Of a stretch of DNA of 64,000 nucleotides, positions 51,111 to 61,370 are shown piece by piece. The translations under genes and the position numbers were made by a program. The notes under the pieces were generated by a model. That model was given only the letters and a program-made list of their open reading frames with translations. It did not search any database and had not been told where the DNA came from. This stretch comes from Bifidobacterium santillanense (GTDB lineage: Bacteria; Actinomycetota; Actinomycetes; Actinomycetales; Bifidobacteriaceae). The DNA lies in assembly GCF_018555385.1 (NCBI RefSeq), contig NZ_JAFEJS010000003.1, positions 163,418 to 227,417 on the forward strand. The letters are read 5' to 3'. How positions within the stretch are numbered: position 1 is the stretch's first letter; each line of letters starts with the position of its first letter.

Positions 51111-52412
51111 TCAGCGCTTCTGCGCGATGTTGACCACGGCGGACAGCGGGTGTCCGGTCGTGTTGGTGGATGGATCCACTGCGCTGAAACTGGTGTCCCA
51201 TGTCCACGGCTTGCCGTCGGGGCCGTTGCCCGGGATGTTGGCCCGACCGTTGATCGCGACGTCCACGCCGTAGCTGGGTGCGCCATTCGTGCTGAACGGA
51301 CCGTCTTCATCGTTGACGGTGCCCTGCTTGGTGATGGTGCCGTCGAGGCCGAAGTAGTCGTTGCCGTCGTTCCAGCCACTGATCGTGCCATAGGATGCGG
51401 CGCTGTCACCGGCCTTCACCGTCACGTTCCTGACCGTGGCGTTGATGGTGTCGCCGTTGCGCGCGGCGCTGCCTTCGACCGCGAAGATGAACGGGGCTCC
51501 CATCGTGGTCTTCGTGCGGCCGATCTCCTGATCGTTGACGAAGAAGCGCGCCGTGTTGTCCTTGTACCAGGACAGGCGCACCTTGACGTCCTGCCCCAGC
51601 GGGGCGGCCTTCAGATACATGTACTGCTTACCCGCGGGGCCGGCCTGGGTGGCGTGCGACATCACGTTCTCCACGAGGAAGACCGTGTTGCCCGGGTACT
51701 GCGGGTACGCGTAGTGGATGTCCTGCTCGTACTGGATGCCGAAGGACACGACCGATCCACCGCCGGACATGACGAGCTTCGCATGGTAGCCGGAACCGCT
51801 GCCGCGCAGGTTCATCACGCCTTCGACGGATGCATACGCACCGTCGTTCGTCTGGGTCTCGGCGGGAGCGGCGGAACCACCGCCGACGCCGTACCAGCCG
51901 ATGCCCTCGTCATGCCAGCCGGCGCGGATCAGATTGTCGCGTTCGCCGGCGTTGGTGGTGTAGTTGTGCGATCCGGCGACCGCATGGGGGTTGTACTGGC
52001 GGTACAGCGGAACGCGCTTCTGCGTGTCGGAGTACCAGCCGATGCCCTCGTAGTTCCAGCCGGAACGGACCAGGTTGTCGCGTTCGGCGGCGTTCGCCGT
52101 GTAGTGGTGGTCGCCGGCGTTCTTGTTGTACAGACGGTAGACCGGAGCGTCGGACTGGGACGGGGCCTGCCAGCCGATGCCTTCGTAGTTCCAGCCGGCG
52201 TCGCGCAGGGTCTCTCGCTCCTGCGTGCTGGCGGTGTAGAAGTGTTCGCCGGAGTTCGGATTGTACAAGCGGTACATCGACACCGTTCCGTCGGCCGCGG
52301 ACGCCGTTTCGGGCGCAACGGCCCCCGGTGCGACCGCCAGCGCGACGGTCGCCGCGGCGGCTACGGCAAGTGCCGTGATTCTACTGGTTTGGCGCGCGAA
52401 TACATGAGACAT
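51111..52412 (-). CDS. Secreted protein: three N-terminal DUF5648-like repeats + lectin-like domain
   Basis: 433 aa. Signal peptide (ITALAVAAAATVALAVAPGAVAPETASA), then three repeats (about 45-178: MYRLYNPNSGEHFYT, VYRLYNKNAGDHHYT, LYRQYNPHAVAGSHNYT). The C-terminal 240 residues look like a concanavalin-type beta-sandwich (GAYASVEGVMNLRGSGSGYHAKL, VRLSWYKDNTARFFVNDQEIGRTKTT), a fold that often binds sugars. The order is the reverse of the other repeat proteins here. A close paralogue is at 56369. AAGGGG lies 7 bases before the ATG. Enzymatic activity is not indicated. Confidence 0.85.
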   Translation of the reverse strand: MSHVFARQTSRITALAVAAAATVALAVAPGAVAPETASAADGTVSMYRLYNPNSGEHFYTASTQERETLRDAGWNYEGIGWQAPSQSDAPVYRLYNKNAGDHHYTANAAERDNLVRSGWNYEGIGWYSDTQKRVPLYRQYNPHAVAGSHNYTTNAGERDNLIRAGWHDEGIGWYGVGGGSAAPAETQTNDGAYASVEGVMNLRGSGSGYHAKLVMSGGGSVVSFGIQYEQDIHYAYPQYPGNTVFLVENVMSHATQAGPAGKQYMYLKAAPLGQDVKVRLSWYKDNTARFFVNDQEIGRTKTTMGAPFIFAVEGSAARNGDTINATVRNVTVKAGDSAASYGTISGWNDGNDYFGLDGTITKQGTVNDEDGPFSTNGAPSYGVDVAINGRANIPGNGPDGKPWTWDTSFSAVDPSTNTTGHPLSAVVNIAQKR

Positions 52413-52637
52413 ATATGTACCCCTTAACTTCATCGTCTTCCTGTGCAGCGTCATGCTGACAGCACCAGTGTAGACTTTCCTCCCCGCCGACTTGCTTGTG
52501 GTTTCGCCTTCGGGACGGCGGCGGCGCATCCGAGATCCGACGCCCCGGTATGTCCTGAGTTGTGCCGTGACGGAATGGCGGGAGGCCTCTTCGCTGATGC
52601 GTTTTATACTGGCGCTCGAAGCAGGAAAGGAACGGCC

Positions 52638-54107
52638 ATGGGAATCGCTAGGCATTTCGGGAAACGCATCACCTCGTTCATCACGGTCATCGTCATGCTC
52701 TTCGGCATGGCATCGGCGCAGGGCACGGCGATGGCGGGCGAACCGGCGACTCCCATCGTGGCCATGGCCGCCGAGGCCTCGTACGTGTCCGGCCTCGGGG
52801 TTGAGCTCGGCGGCGGCACCACCGTGTATGCCAACGAGACCCTGAACCAGAAGGACGTGTACTCCAAGGCGCTCGCCCATGTCATCAAGTGGCGCCGGGA
52901 CGCGCTCAACGACGGCCGCATCAAGATCGAGCGGACTGTGGACGGCGTCACCTCCAGCTGGAGCGTGAAGGAGTATCTGTCGAAGATCGGCATGTCCGAG
53001 CAGGAGTATCTGTCGCCGAAGTGGTCGAACGCGTTGGAGCGCATCGCCGTGCAGCGCGCCGTGGAGGCCGCGGACTACGACCTGCACCATACCCGTCCGA
53101 ACGGGTCGAGCTGCTTCACCGCGACGTACAACGGCATCGGCGCCAACGGCGAGATCCTCGCGTGGGGCGGCAGCGACATCGTCTATGCGATCGATTCGCA
53201 GTGGGCTTCGGAGAAGCAGGACTACATCAACCATCTTTCGGGCAAGGACACGGGCGAGACTGGCCACTACACGCAGCTGATCGACCCCGCCGTCCGGCGA
53301 TACGGCTTCGGGCAGGCGTCCAGCCCCGACTGGAAGCACGTGTTCGCCGGCGAGACCTCCTCCGGCAACACAGCGGACACCTCCACCGAGCCCACCAACT
53401 GGGAGGGCGCCAGGACCGTCGAGGTCAACGTGTCTGATTCCCTGCTCAACAGGGGCGTGATGTCGAATCTGCCGGTGATGGTCAACGAGGGCACCTCCAT
53501 CCAGGCCACGGCGTCGCTCGTGTATCTGTCCGGCAGGTACGAGTTCCGCGGCGCATGGACGTCCTCGGATTCGTCGGTGGCCAGCATCACCGCGGGCGGC
53601 GATTTGAAGGCGCTGAAGGCGGGAATCTCGACTATCAAGGTCTCCGGGCAGGGCAAATCGTACATCTTCCCGATCCAGGTGCAGGCGGCGTCCGCCGTCA
53701 CGAAGCAGCCGGTGTACCGCGTGTACAACCCGAACTCCGGACTGCACCACTACACGATCTCGGCCGGGGAACGCGATTCCTTGGTCCGTCAGGGATGGCG
53801 CGACGAGCACGTCTCGTTCAACGCCGCGACCGGTTCCGCGAACCTGACGCCCGTGTACCGCGAGTACAATCCGAACGACGGCAATCACAACTGGACCATG
53901 AACAAGGCGGAGCATGACATGCTGGTCCGTCGCGGCTGGCGGAACGAGAACATCGCCTGGTACGTGGACGGTTCGGCGACGACCGACGTGTACCGTCTGT
54001 ACAACCCGAACTCGGGAGAACACGTGTACACCACGAATCGTGCGGAATACGACAGTGTGCAGCGCGCGGGCTGGCATGGCGAGGGAGTCGCCTGGAAGAG
54101 CCTGTGA
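52638..54107 (+). CDS. Secreted CAP (SCP)-domain protein with Ig-like domain and three DUF5648-like repeats
   Basis: 489 aa. Signal peptide (ITSFITVIVMLFGMASAQGTAMA). The CAP domain (about 75-270) shows ALERIAVQRAVEAADYDLHH and GETGHYTQLIDPAVRRYGFG. An Ig-like bacterial domain follows (about 285-350, FRGAWTSSDSSVASITAGGDLKALKAGISTIKVSG). Three DUF5648-like repeats (about 357-489) end the protein. CAP proteins have varied binding roles; none can be assigned. GGAAAGGAA precedes ATG 52638. It ends 13 bases from the convergent membrane-protein gene. Confidence 0.87.
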   Translation: MGIARHFGKRITSFITVIVMLFGMASAQGTAMAGEPATPIVAMAAEASYVSGLGVELGGGTTVYANETLNQKDVYSKALAHVIKWRRDALNDGRIKIERTVDGVTSSWSVKEYLSKIGMSEQEYLSPKWSNALERIAVQRAVEAADYDLHHTRPNGSSCFTATYNGIGANGEILAWGGSDIVYAIDSQWASEKQDYINHLSGKDTGETGHYTQLIDPAVRRYGFGQASSPDWKHVFAGETSSGNTADTSTEPTNWEGARTVEVNVSDSLLNRGVMSNLPVMVNEGTSIQATASLVYLSGRYEFRGAWTSSDSSVASITAGGDLKALKAGISTIKVSGQGKSYIFPIQVQAASAVTKQPVYRVYNPNSGLHHYTISAGERDSLVRQGWRDEHVSFNAATGSANLTPVYREYNPNDGNHNWTMNKAEHDMLVRRGWRNENIAWYVDGSATTDVYRLYNPNSGEHVYTTNRAEYDSVQRAGWHGEGVAWKSL

Positions 54108-54120
54108 CAGGTGAAAGCCG

Positions 54121-56238
54121 TCACCGTTTCGGATGGTGATGGTGGTTCTTCCTCGCCTTGTTCTTGCTGACCTTACGAGGCCCATGCGGATGCGCAGGTG
54201 AATCCGGCGTCTCCGGCTCCACCGCGGGCCATTCGATTTCCACGGGCCGGCACAGCACCGGCGATTCCGCCATGCTCACGGTCAGCCACTTCAGATAGCT
54301 GCGCCAAACGAGCTTCGCGGTCTCCACGACGCTCTGCAGCAGGAACAGGCAGGCGGCGATCTCGAGAATCTGCACCAGAGGGGTGATGCCCACGGTGTAG
54401 AGCTTGCTGTGCAGGTGCATGAGGTCGTCGCTGGTCGGGTAGGTGATCCACGCCGTGGCCAGGATCAGCGCGACCGCACAGACCCCGAAGGACAGGAACA
54501 AGCCCCACAGCGCCATGCCCCTGCGGTTCCAGTCGCGGCTGACACGCCGCAGCGGCCATGCCAGCATCAGCAGCAGAGACGCCACCAGAGCGGCGATGCC
54601 GAGATTGACCAGCGTCGGCGCATACGCCTGGTATCCCTCGATGATGCGTCTCGCCTGGGCCACGTATGGGCGCTGCCTCTTCACCGTCGGGTCCTTGACC
54701 GAGGTGGGGAGTTTCTCGCCGATTGTCTTGTCGACCGTCGCGCAGCGTTTGGCCAGCTTCCGTCTGGTAAGCGACGCGTCGTCGCCCGGGTCCGTCGAGC
54801 ACACGTATTTCGAGGGCTTGTTGATGGTGTAGCCGTCCCAGTACAGGACGCTGTTCGCGGAGGTCTGGAACGAGGGGCTCATGCTCCATATCTGATCGAG
54901 CGTAAGGGGCCCCAGGGAGGCCGACGGTGAGAACCCCTTGGTCTGCTGCGGCAGATGCGCGGCGTCGATCTCCTGATTGACCTTGTGGAAGAACCGCTGG
55001 GTCTCCTTCTGATTGCGGAACAGCCGCAGGGAGGCGATGTCCCAGTGCACAGCCCATACGCCCATGTCCTTGGTGGCGGTGCCGTCCCACGAGCCGGAGC
55101 CGAGGAACCCCTCCTCGTACATGTACCACAGCAGCGCCGGCTTCGACTGGAGCGTCGGCGAGATCTCGTATACGCGTTCGATCACGGAGCTCGGCGCCCA
55201 CTGCTTGATCGTACGGTCCTTGCTGCGGATGTTGTACAGACGCTGGAAGAATCCGGCGATCTCCCCCTCGGTGCGGGAGGAGGCGATCGAGACGCCGTAG
55301 TTGTCCACGTTGACCTGACGGTATGCCTTGTCGCTCTTGTCGAACACGACGAGCGGCGTGGCCACGATGGCCAAGGCCGCGATGACGGCCACCAGACGCA
55401 CGACGATATGCCTACCGTCCCGGACGAATGCGGTGCACAGGATGCCGACGACCGATACCAGCAACGCCGCTCCCGCCATGGGGGCGAGCCAGATGCTGGA
55501 CTCCTTGATGAACCAGAAGAACGCCCATACCGCGCCCAGCGCCAAGCCGAGAGCGACCTGCAGCGCCCATCGCGCCACCCACTGGCCGAACCGCCAGGAC
55601 AGCACCCACCATCGCCGGTCGAACGGGGACCGGGCGCGCGGCAGGAATCCGGCGGCAAACGCCATCGCCAATCCGGCCAGCAGCATGACGATTGGCGGCA
55701 GCAGAGCCTCCCTGTAGATTCTGATGCCGGACACATCCTCGAATGCGGTCGGCGAGAACAGCAGGAACAGAAACGCCAGATGCCAGAACCACACCGGCGG
55801 CCGCCATCCGCGCACACCCCTTGCGTCGGCCTTGCGGCTCGGAATACGCGTAAGACGACGCCACAGCCGCCACAGGCCGAACGTCGCGACGAACGCGCCT
55901 ATGACGTACAACCCGGTGAACGCGGTGCGGTAGGGGATCCCCTGATCTCGGATGGCGTTGAGGAAATAGGGGAAGGACATGGTCTTCGCCAATGCGAACG
56001 CCTTGTCCCAGGCCGTGACCGGGTGGAAGTGCCGCTCGAGCTGCGCGTATTGGATGAGCAGCCAGTCATCAAACAGATTGCGCGTGCTCCTGTACCCGTC
56101 CAACGGCAGGTTGTGCCCCAGGTTCCAGCGGATGAGCACGGCCTGCCAGGACAGCCACGTGCAGATGACGGCCTGCAGCAACCACCATACGCGCCTGAGC
56201 ACGTTGGCCCGCAGGGCCGCAACATCAGTCACCTGCAC
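54121..56238 (-). CDS. Large multi-pass membrane protein of unknown function
   Basis: 705 aa, GTG start with GGGAG 6 bases upstream. About ten hydrophobic segments: one near residue 20, two near 105-125 and 155-175, a group between 175 and 300, and three near 545-660. A soluble loop of about 220 residues (about 315-535: QVNVDNYGVSIASSRTEGEIAGF... VYEISPTLQSKPALLWYMYEEGF) faces outward. The tail is Pro/Lys/His-rich (KNKARKNHHHHPKR). The layout resembles cell-surface polysaccharide membrane proteins, but I do not recognise the family. Same strand as the lectin-like and DUF2142 genes upstream. Confidence 0.75.
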   Translation of the reverse strand: MQVTDVAALRANVLRRVWWLLQAVICTWLSWQAVLIRWNLGHNLPLDGYRSTRNLFDDWLLIQYAQLERHFHPVTAWDKAFALAKTMSFPYFLNAIRDQGIPYRTAFTGLYVIGAFVATFGLWRLWRRLTRIPSRKADARGVRGWRPPVWFWHLAFLFLLFSPTAFEDVSGIRIYREALLPPIVMLLAGLAMAFAAGFLPRARSPFDRRWWVLSWRFGQWVARWALQVALGLALGAVWAFFWFIKESSIWLAPMAGAALLVSVVGILCTAFVRDGRHIVVRLVAVIAALAIVATPLVVFDKSDKAYRQVNVDNYGVSIASSRTEGEIAGFFQRLYNIRSKDRTIKQWAPSSVIERVYEISPTLQSKPALLWYMYEEGFLGSGSWDGTATKDMGVWAVHWDIASLRLFRNQKETQRFFHKVNQEIDAAHLPQQTKGFSPSASLGPLTLDQIWSMSPSFQTSANSVLYWDGYTINKPSKYVCSTDPGDDASLTRRKLAKRCATVDKTIGEKLPTSVKDPTVKRQRPYVAQARRIIEGYQAYAPTLVNLGIAALVASLLLMLAWPLRRVSRDWNRRGMALWGLFLSFGVCAVALILATAWITYPTSDDLMHLHSKLYTVGITPLVQILEIAACLFLLQSVVETAKLVWRSYLKWLTVSMAESPVLCRPVEIEWPAVEPETPDSPAHPHGPRKVSKNKARKNHHHHPKR

Positions 56239-56368
56239 AGATGTCTCCCGTGATGTTCCTCGTATTACTGGTGTAGGGAATTCACGGCGACGCGAAACCC
56301 ACTGGAAAATGGATTATAGGGGGGATGCGGCGACATACAGGCGCCCGCCTGACATGCCGCCGCACACA

Positions 56369-57691
56369 TCACCACTCGGAGTCGTCGTCGGAGGATTCGC
56401 GGTACTGGGCGATGTTCGCGATGGCGGACAGCGGGTGCCCGATTTCGCCGGTGTTCGGTTCGACGGTCTCGAAGCTCGTGTCCCAGGTCCATGGCTGACC
56501 CTGCGCGTCCACGCCCGGGATGTCGGCCGTACCGCGGAACACGAAATCGGCGCCCTGCACGTGGCCGCCATGCGTGAAGTACGGCCCCTGCTGGTCGATC
56601 TTCGCTCCGTACTTGGAGATGATGGCGTCCAGACCGAAGTAGTCGTTGCGGTCGTTCCACTCGCCCATCGTGCCGTACGAGGAGGAGTCGTTGCCGACCT
56701 TGATGCGCACGTCATGGATGCCGGCGTCGATGGAATCGCCGTTCCTGGCCACGCTGCCCTCGGCCGCGAAGATGAACGGGCGGACCAGACGGGTCCTCGT
56801 GCGCACGATCTCGAGGTCGTTCACGTAGAACCTGATCGAGTTGTCCCGATACCAGGAGATGCGCACCTTCACGTCCTTGTTCAGCGGGGCCTCGTCCAGG
56901 TACAGGTACTCTTTGCCCTCGGGGCCCGGCTCGTCGGAGTGGGACGTCACGTTCTCCACCAGGAACGCGACGTTGGACGCGAGACGCGGGTACGCCAGAT
57001 GGATGTCCTTCTCGTACTGGATGCCGAACGAGACCACGGCGCCCTTGTTGTCCGAGATGTCGATCTTGGAATGGTAGCCGGTGCCGGCGCCGTCAAGCCT
57101 CATATAGCCCTCGATGGAGGCGTACGAGCCGTCCTTGTCCATCGTCACGGCCTGCTGCGCCTGACCCTTGGCCACGGCGTACCAACCGACGCCCTCGGCG
57201 TTCCAGCCGCGGGAGACGAGCATATCGTCCTCGGCGGCGCTGGTGGTGTAGTTGTGCGCGCCAGAGACCGCGTTCGGGTTGTATTGGCGGTACAGGGGCA
57301 CGCGCTCGTCGTCGTCCGAATACCAGCCGATGCCCTCGTAGTTCCAGCCGTGCTCGACGAGGTAGTCGCGCTCGGCGGCACGCACGGTGTAGTGGTGGTC
57401 GCCCGCGTTCGGGTTGTACAGACGGTACACGGGCGTGTCGGACTCCTTCGGAGCCATCCAGCCGATGCCCTCGTCGCGCCAGTGCTCGTAGAGCAGGTGC
57501 TCGCGCTCGTCGGGGTTGGCGGTGTAGAAGTGCTCTCCGGAATTGCGGTTGTACAGACGGTACATGGGCGTGGTTCCCGAATCGGCCGCCTGTGCGACGC
57601 CCGACGCAGCGGTCTGCGCCACCATGCCGAGGGACGCCATCGCCGCCACGGCGGCGAACGAAGCGCACATCCTTCTCGCCATATCAAACAT
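56369..57691 (-). CDS. Secreted protein: three N-terminal DUF5648-like repeats + lectin-like domain (paralogue)
   Basis: 440 aa. Signal peptide (MCASFAAVAAMASLGMVAQTAASGVAQA), three repeats (MYRLYNRNSGEHFYT, VYRLYNPNAGDHHYT, LYRQYNPNAVSGAHNYT), then the same lectin-like domain as the gene at 51111 (GSYASIEGYMRLDGAGTGYHSKI, VRISWYRDNSIRFYVNDLEIVRT). The two proteins align end to end. The C-terminus adds an acidic ESSDDDSEW tail. ATG 57691 is used; a TTG at 57703 has a slightly better placed GAGGG. Probably part of a minus-strand run with DUF2142 and the large membrane protein. Confidence 0.85.
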   Translation of the reverse strand: MFDMARRMCASFAAVAAMASLGMVAQTAASGVAQAADSGTTPMYRLYNRNSGEHFYTANPDEREHLLYEHWRDEGIGWMAPKESDTPVYRLYNPNAGDHHYTVRAAERDYLVEHGWNYEGIGWYSDDDERVPLYRQYNPNAVSGAHNYTTSAAEDDMLVSRGWNAEGVGWYAVAKGQAQQAVTMDKDGSYASIEGYMRLDGAGTGYHSKIDISDNKGAVVSFGIQYEKDIHLAYPRLASNVAFLVENVTSHSDEPGPEGKEYLYLDEAPLNKDVKVRISWYRDNSIRFYVNDLEIVRTRTRLVRPFIFAAEGSVARNGDSIDAGIHDVRIKVGNDSSSYGTMGEWNDRNDYFGLDAIISKYGAKIDQQGPYFTHGGHVQGADFVFRGTADIPGVDAQGQPWTWDTSFETVEPNTGEIGHPLSAIANIAQYRESSDDDSEW

Positions 57692-57768
57692 GCTGTTTCC
57701 CAATCTCTTCCCTCTTCTCGGACGGCCATAACCGCCGTCTCACGACAGTGTAGCCGTTCGCGCCGAAT

Positions 57769-59112
57769 TCAAGCGGCGTCATCCGTCTCATTCCGCCGTC
57801 CGCCGACGACAACGGAACACAGCAGCAGCGGCGCGAGGGGTAGCAGATACCGTCCCTGGAATCCTTCGACCTCGCCTGTGAGCGGCAGATCGGGCATGTC
57901 CATCCACGTCGCCATCAGGGACGCGTAGATCGCCGTCAGCACCGCCACGGCGACGATGACCGCAATCGCGGCATACCGATACGATCGCCACCATCCCGCC
58001 AGATCATCCGGAGGATTCGTCCGACCGGCGTTGGCGGTGGCCAATATCCATCCGCCGACCACCGCCGCCACGGCGAGCGCTCCGACGCCCGGAAGATCGG
58101 GAATGGTCTGCGGCAGCTGGCAGATGTTCCATAGGATGATCTTGAGCACGCGAATCGGGTAACGCGTCATGAACGCGATATTGTCCCCGACGTTCACTCT
58201 GGCCAGCATGCCGCCGAACCGGGCGTGCCAAACCAGATACGGCACCGCGGCCAACACCGCGACCAGCGCAGCGAACACCCCCTTGCGCCTCCAGGACAGC
58301 ACGGCGGCGGGCAGTGCCAGCGCCAGAAGCGCCTCCGCCGCATACACCCCCTTGCAGGAGAACAGCAGCACGGCGGACGCCGTCAACCCGGCGAACTCGA
58401 TGAGGGACAACCGGCTGCCGCGATCCGCGAAACGCAGCACCAACGCGACGAAGCACGCGCTGATGCCGATGTACGACGCATCCGCCATGAGACTGGACGA
58501 GATGAACGCCGTCTGGGGGATCACGCCAATCAGCACGAGCAGGAACTTGCCGCGCGGCGCGAGCATGATCGCCAGCGAGAACAGCATCAGGAACATGACG
58601 AGATTGGCCTGGCGCCCCATCTGCCAGCTGTCGTACGGGGAATGCCCGGTATGCATGCCTATCGCAAGCCCTATGCCTTGGGGCAGATACGCGATTGGCA
58701 CGTACTGGTTCGACCGGTTGCGCATATGGGCGTTGGGGATGGTGACGGTCCGTGGCGTTTCCCGGTTCGCGCCCTGCTGAAGCGCATCATGCTTGTCCTT
58801 GGTGAACGGCTCGTCGAGCAACGAGGAGACCAGCACGTTCCTGAAGTTCTCGTTCTCCAGATAGCGCGAGTCGCCGACGAGCGGCTGGACCTTGACCGGG
58901 TTGCCGTGCTCGTCGGTCTTCGTGACCGTCGGATTGAACACCTGTCCGGTCGCCACCGCGTAGGAGGTGGTCGCGTGCAGGTCGGGGTCGGGCATGGTCA
59001 GAGGGCCCACGGCATGCATGTAGTACGTGCCCTGCAGCATGGCGAGCACGAGGAACACCAGCACCGGTGCGAGATTATGCACCGCGAACCGTTCGATCCG
59101 TTGCCGCCGCAT
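57769..59112 (-). CDS. DUF2142-family polytopic membrane protein
   Basis: 447 aa, about ten hydrophobic segments. The family signature near the C-terminus is EVEGFQGRYLLPLAPLLL; the N-terminal loop has PDPDLHATTSYAVATGQVFNP, a segment like the catalytic-loop region of GT-C-type glycosyltransferases. DUF2142 proteins occur in cell-surface polysaccharide clusters and are presumed glycosyltransferases or polymer-handling proteins. AGGGGG lies 8 bases before the ATG. The lectin-like gene follows after 77 bases. Confidence 0.85.
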   Translation of the reverse strand: MRRQRIERFAVHNLAPVLVFLVLAMLQGTYYMHAVGPLTMPDPDLHATTSYAVATGQVFNPTVTKTDEHGNPVKVQPLVGDSRYLENENFRNVLVSSLLDEPFTKDKHDALQQGANRETPRTVTIPNAHMRNRSNQYVPIAYLPQGIGLAIGMHTGHSPYDSWQMGRQANLVMFLMLFSLAIMLAPRGKFLLVLIGVIPQTAFISSSLMADASYIGISACFVALVLRFADRGSRLSLIEFAGLTASAVLLFSCKGVYAAEALLALALPAAVLSWRRKGVFAALVAVLAAVPYLVWHARFGGMLARVNVGDNIAFMTRYPIRVLKIILWNICQLPQTIPDLPGVGALAVAAVVGGWILATANAGRTNPPDDLAGWWRSYRYAAIAVIVAVAVLTAIYASLMATWMDMPDLPLTGEVEGFQGRYLLPLAPLLLCSVVVGGRRNETDDAA

Positions 59113-59311
59113 GCTGCAAACCCCCTACGTTGGCGTACAAGACAGCCCTCATCATAGCGGTGATGCGCGCGGCGGCGCATCGGTCTTCATCACATGATTA
59201 CGTTTCGCATTTCCGCCGCGGAGGCGAGCCCGAAACCATTCAGGAGTAGCGTTCGCCTTACTGGGCGGATACGGGTTCCGCCCGTGATGGAACGAAAGGG
59301 GTTCCGAAGAG

Positions 59312-61159
59312 ATGAGAAGATTGGGAAAGATAGCGGCGCTGCTGGTCGCGGTCGGCACGATGTTCGCCGGCGCGTCCGTGGCCAACGCCGATGAGACCTC
59401 CAAATACGAAGCCGTCAAGATTACCGGCGTGCAGATTGAGGACGTGGGCGCCCACACCGCCGGTCTGAAGGTCAGCTACACGGTCGATCCGGCGTATAGG
59501 GACCAGATCAAGTCGATCTGCCCCGTCGCGTACCTGTACGACATCACCTCCATCAGGTTCAACAACCCCAAGAACGAGCAGCTGGACATCGCCTCCGCCG
59601 GCTTCCCATGGGACGCGGACTGCACCGGCATCCTCGACCCCGACGTCACCCAGTCGGACTACGAGAGGATGTACGGCGAACGCACCTGGAACTACGCATA
59701 CAACGGCGACATCAGCGTCGACGTGACCGGTCACCGCTGGACGCGTTTCTACCAGGACGCGTGGGACACCGACAAGCGCCCCACCAGCGGCACGTTCGAC
59801 ATGACGCTGGTCGGGCTCGAACCGAACCATTTCTACGGCAACCGCAACGTGGAGACGGACTGGCACTACAGTGATTGGGACACAGTGATGTCCTGGGTGT
59901 TCGACAACAAGGACAAGGCCGGGCAGACGGTGAGGACGGACATCCACCAGCTGTCCGTCGGCGCACGCGTGGAGTACACGGACGGCACGAACAACAGCCT
60001 CTCCGGCGAAGAGGACCATGGCGCGGCAGGACTGAACGCCGCCAGCGTGCCCGGCTTCACCACCATCGCCGAACCCAAGACCCCCAGCGAGCAGGAGCTG
60101 CTCGGCTCGTCCAAGAACGGCGTGACCCCGCAGGACGGCAACGCGAAGCGGGACTCCGTGTACCGCCTGTACCTCAAGGATCTGTCCGCCACCTGCAAGG
60201 CGCAGCTCGAATCGGGCGTGGATCCGTGCGTCTGGTACGGATACATCTACTCGACCCCGACCAGACTCACCAGCCCGACCGGCGCCCCCTACCTCGGCGT
60301 TCAGAAGGACGACAAGGCGACCGATTCCGCCAAGCAGTACTACGTGGACGTCTACATCCCCAAGACCGTCGCCGACGGCGAGCACAGGATCCTGTTGACC
60401 GACAACCAGGGCAAGTCGCAGGGATGGACGCCCGTCACCGTGGGCGAAGCCGATTCGGCCGAGACGACCGCCGGCAGGCTCTACGACGAATGGGGCGACC
60501 CGATCGTCGACGAGTCCCTGCAGAAGGGCCGTGGAGAGCTCACCGACCCCGCCACGTACACCAAGGAGTCGCTCGCCGCGTACAAGACCGCGCTCGCCGC
60601 GTTCGCCCAGAAGCTCAGCGGCATACAGCAGGACGCGCTGAACTCCACGGACAGGACGTCCGCCGTCGCGCTGCTCGCCAAGCAGGAGAACCTCAACGAC
60701 CTGTACGCCGAGCTCGACAACGCGCATGCCAAGCTGGTCAAGGCCGTCAAGGAGGTGACCGTGTACCGCCTGTTCAACCCGAACGAGACCCGCGCCGGAT
60801 CACACCACTACACCTCCAGCAAGGCCGAGATCAAGCATCTGGTCTCCCTCGGCTGGAAGGACGAGGGCGTGGCGTTCGTCACGGTCGAGTCCGGCAAGCC
60901 CGTCTACCGCGCGTACAACCCGAACGACGGCTCGCACTTCTACACGCTGAGCAAGACCGAGTTCGATCATGCGGTCAGGGCCGGCTGGCACGACGAGGGC
61001 ATCGGCTTCCACGTGTCCGACGATGCCAAGGTGCCGCTGTACCGCGTCTACAACCCGAACTCGGGCGAGCACTTCTACACCGTCAGGGAGGCCGAGGTCA
61101 AGTTCGACGTCGCCCACGGCTGGAAGAGCGAGGACATCGCCTGGAACGTCATCAAGTGA
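59312..61159 (+). CDS. Secreted protein of unknown N-domain with three DUF5648-like repeats
   Basis: 615 aa. Signal peptide (MRRLGKIAALLVAVGTMFAGASVANA). Residues 27-400 are beta-rich (VKITGVQIEDVGAHTAGLKVSYTV, LVGLEPNHFYGNRNVETDWHYS) and have four to five Cys; no known family is seen. A helical FIVAR-like segment (about 420-480) follows, then three repeats (about 485-615: VYRLFNPNETRAGSHHYT, VYRAYNPNDGSHFYT, LYRVYNPNSGEHFYT). No cell-wall anchor. GAAAGGGG lies upstream of ATG 59312 with long spacing. A 16-bp hairpin follows the stop. Confidence 0.85.
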   Translation: MRRLGKIAALLVAVGTMFAGASVANADETSKYEAVKITGVQIEDVGAHTAGLKVSYTVDPAYRDQIKSICPVAYLYDITSIRFNNPKNEQLDIASAGFPWDADCTGILDPDVTQSDYERMYGERTWNYAYNGDISVDVTGHRWTRFYQDAWDTDKRPTSGTFDMTLVGLEPNHFYGNRNVETDWHYSDWDTVMSWVFDNKDKAGQTVRTDIHQLSVGARVEYTDGTNNSLSGEEDHGAAGLNAASVPGFTTIAEPKTPSEQELLGSSKNGVTPQDGNAKRDSVYRLYLKDLSATCKAQLESGVDPCVWYGYIYSTPTRLTSPTGAPYLGVQKDDKATDSAKQYYVDVYIPKTVADGEHRILLTDNQGKSQGWTPVTVGEADSAETTAGRLYDEWGDPIVDESLQKGRGELTDPATYTKESLAAYKTALAAFAQKLSGIQQDALNSTDRTSAVALLAKQENLNDLYAELDNAHAKLVKAVKEVTVYRLFNPNETRAGSHHYTSSKAEIKHLVSLGWKDEGVAFVTVESGKPVYRAYNPNDGSHFYTLSKTEFDHAVRAGWHDEGIGFHVSDDAKVPLYRVYNPNSGEHFYTVREAEVKFDVAHGWKSEDIAWNVIK

Positions 61160-61189
61160 TGTTCCGGTAGGCCTCTTCACCGGCCATTC

Positions 61190-61235
61190 CGAGTGGGCGT
61201 TCCGCCGAGCCGATGCTCCGCGGAACGCCCACTCG
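61190..61235. terminator. Hairpin terminator between two surface-protein genes
   Basis: Perfect 16-bp stem 61190-61205/61220-61235, 14-base loop, 30 bases after the stop of the upstream gene. Confidence 0.7.
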
Positions 61236-61370
61236 TCGTTGATGCGTCTCCCGATTGGTTCCAAGAATTCACCCAAATATCCCCCAGCCACCCCACAGCC
61301 GTCGCCCGGCGTACGCGTGTGAACGTTAACGTGAGTCCCGTACTGCAATCGGGAGTACGAAAGGACAATT

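Noticed and set aside
51111..54185. 1024-codon minus-strand frame covering the lectin-like gene and the CAP gene
   Set aside because: Only the downstream 433 codons give a signal peptide and domains; the rest is antisense to the CAP-domain gene.
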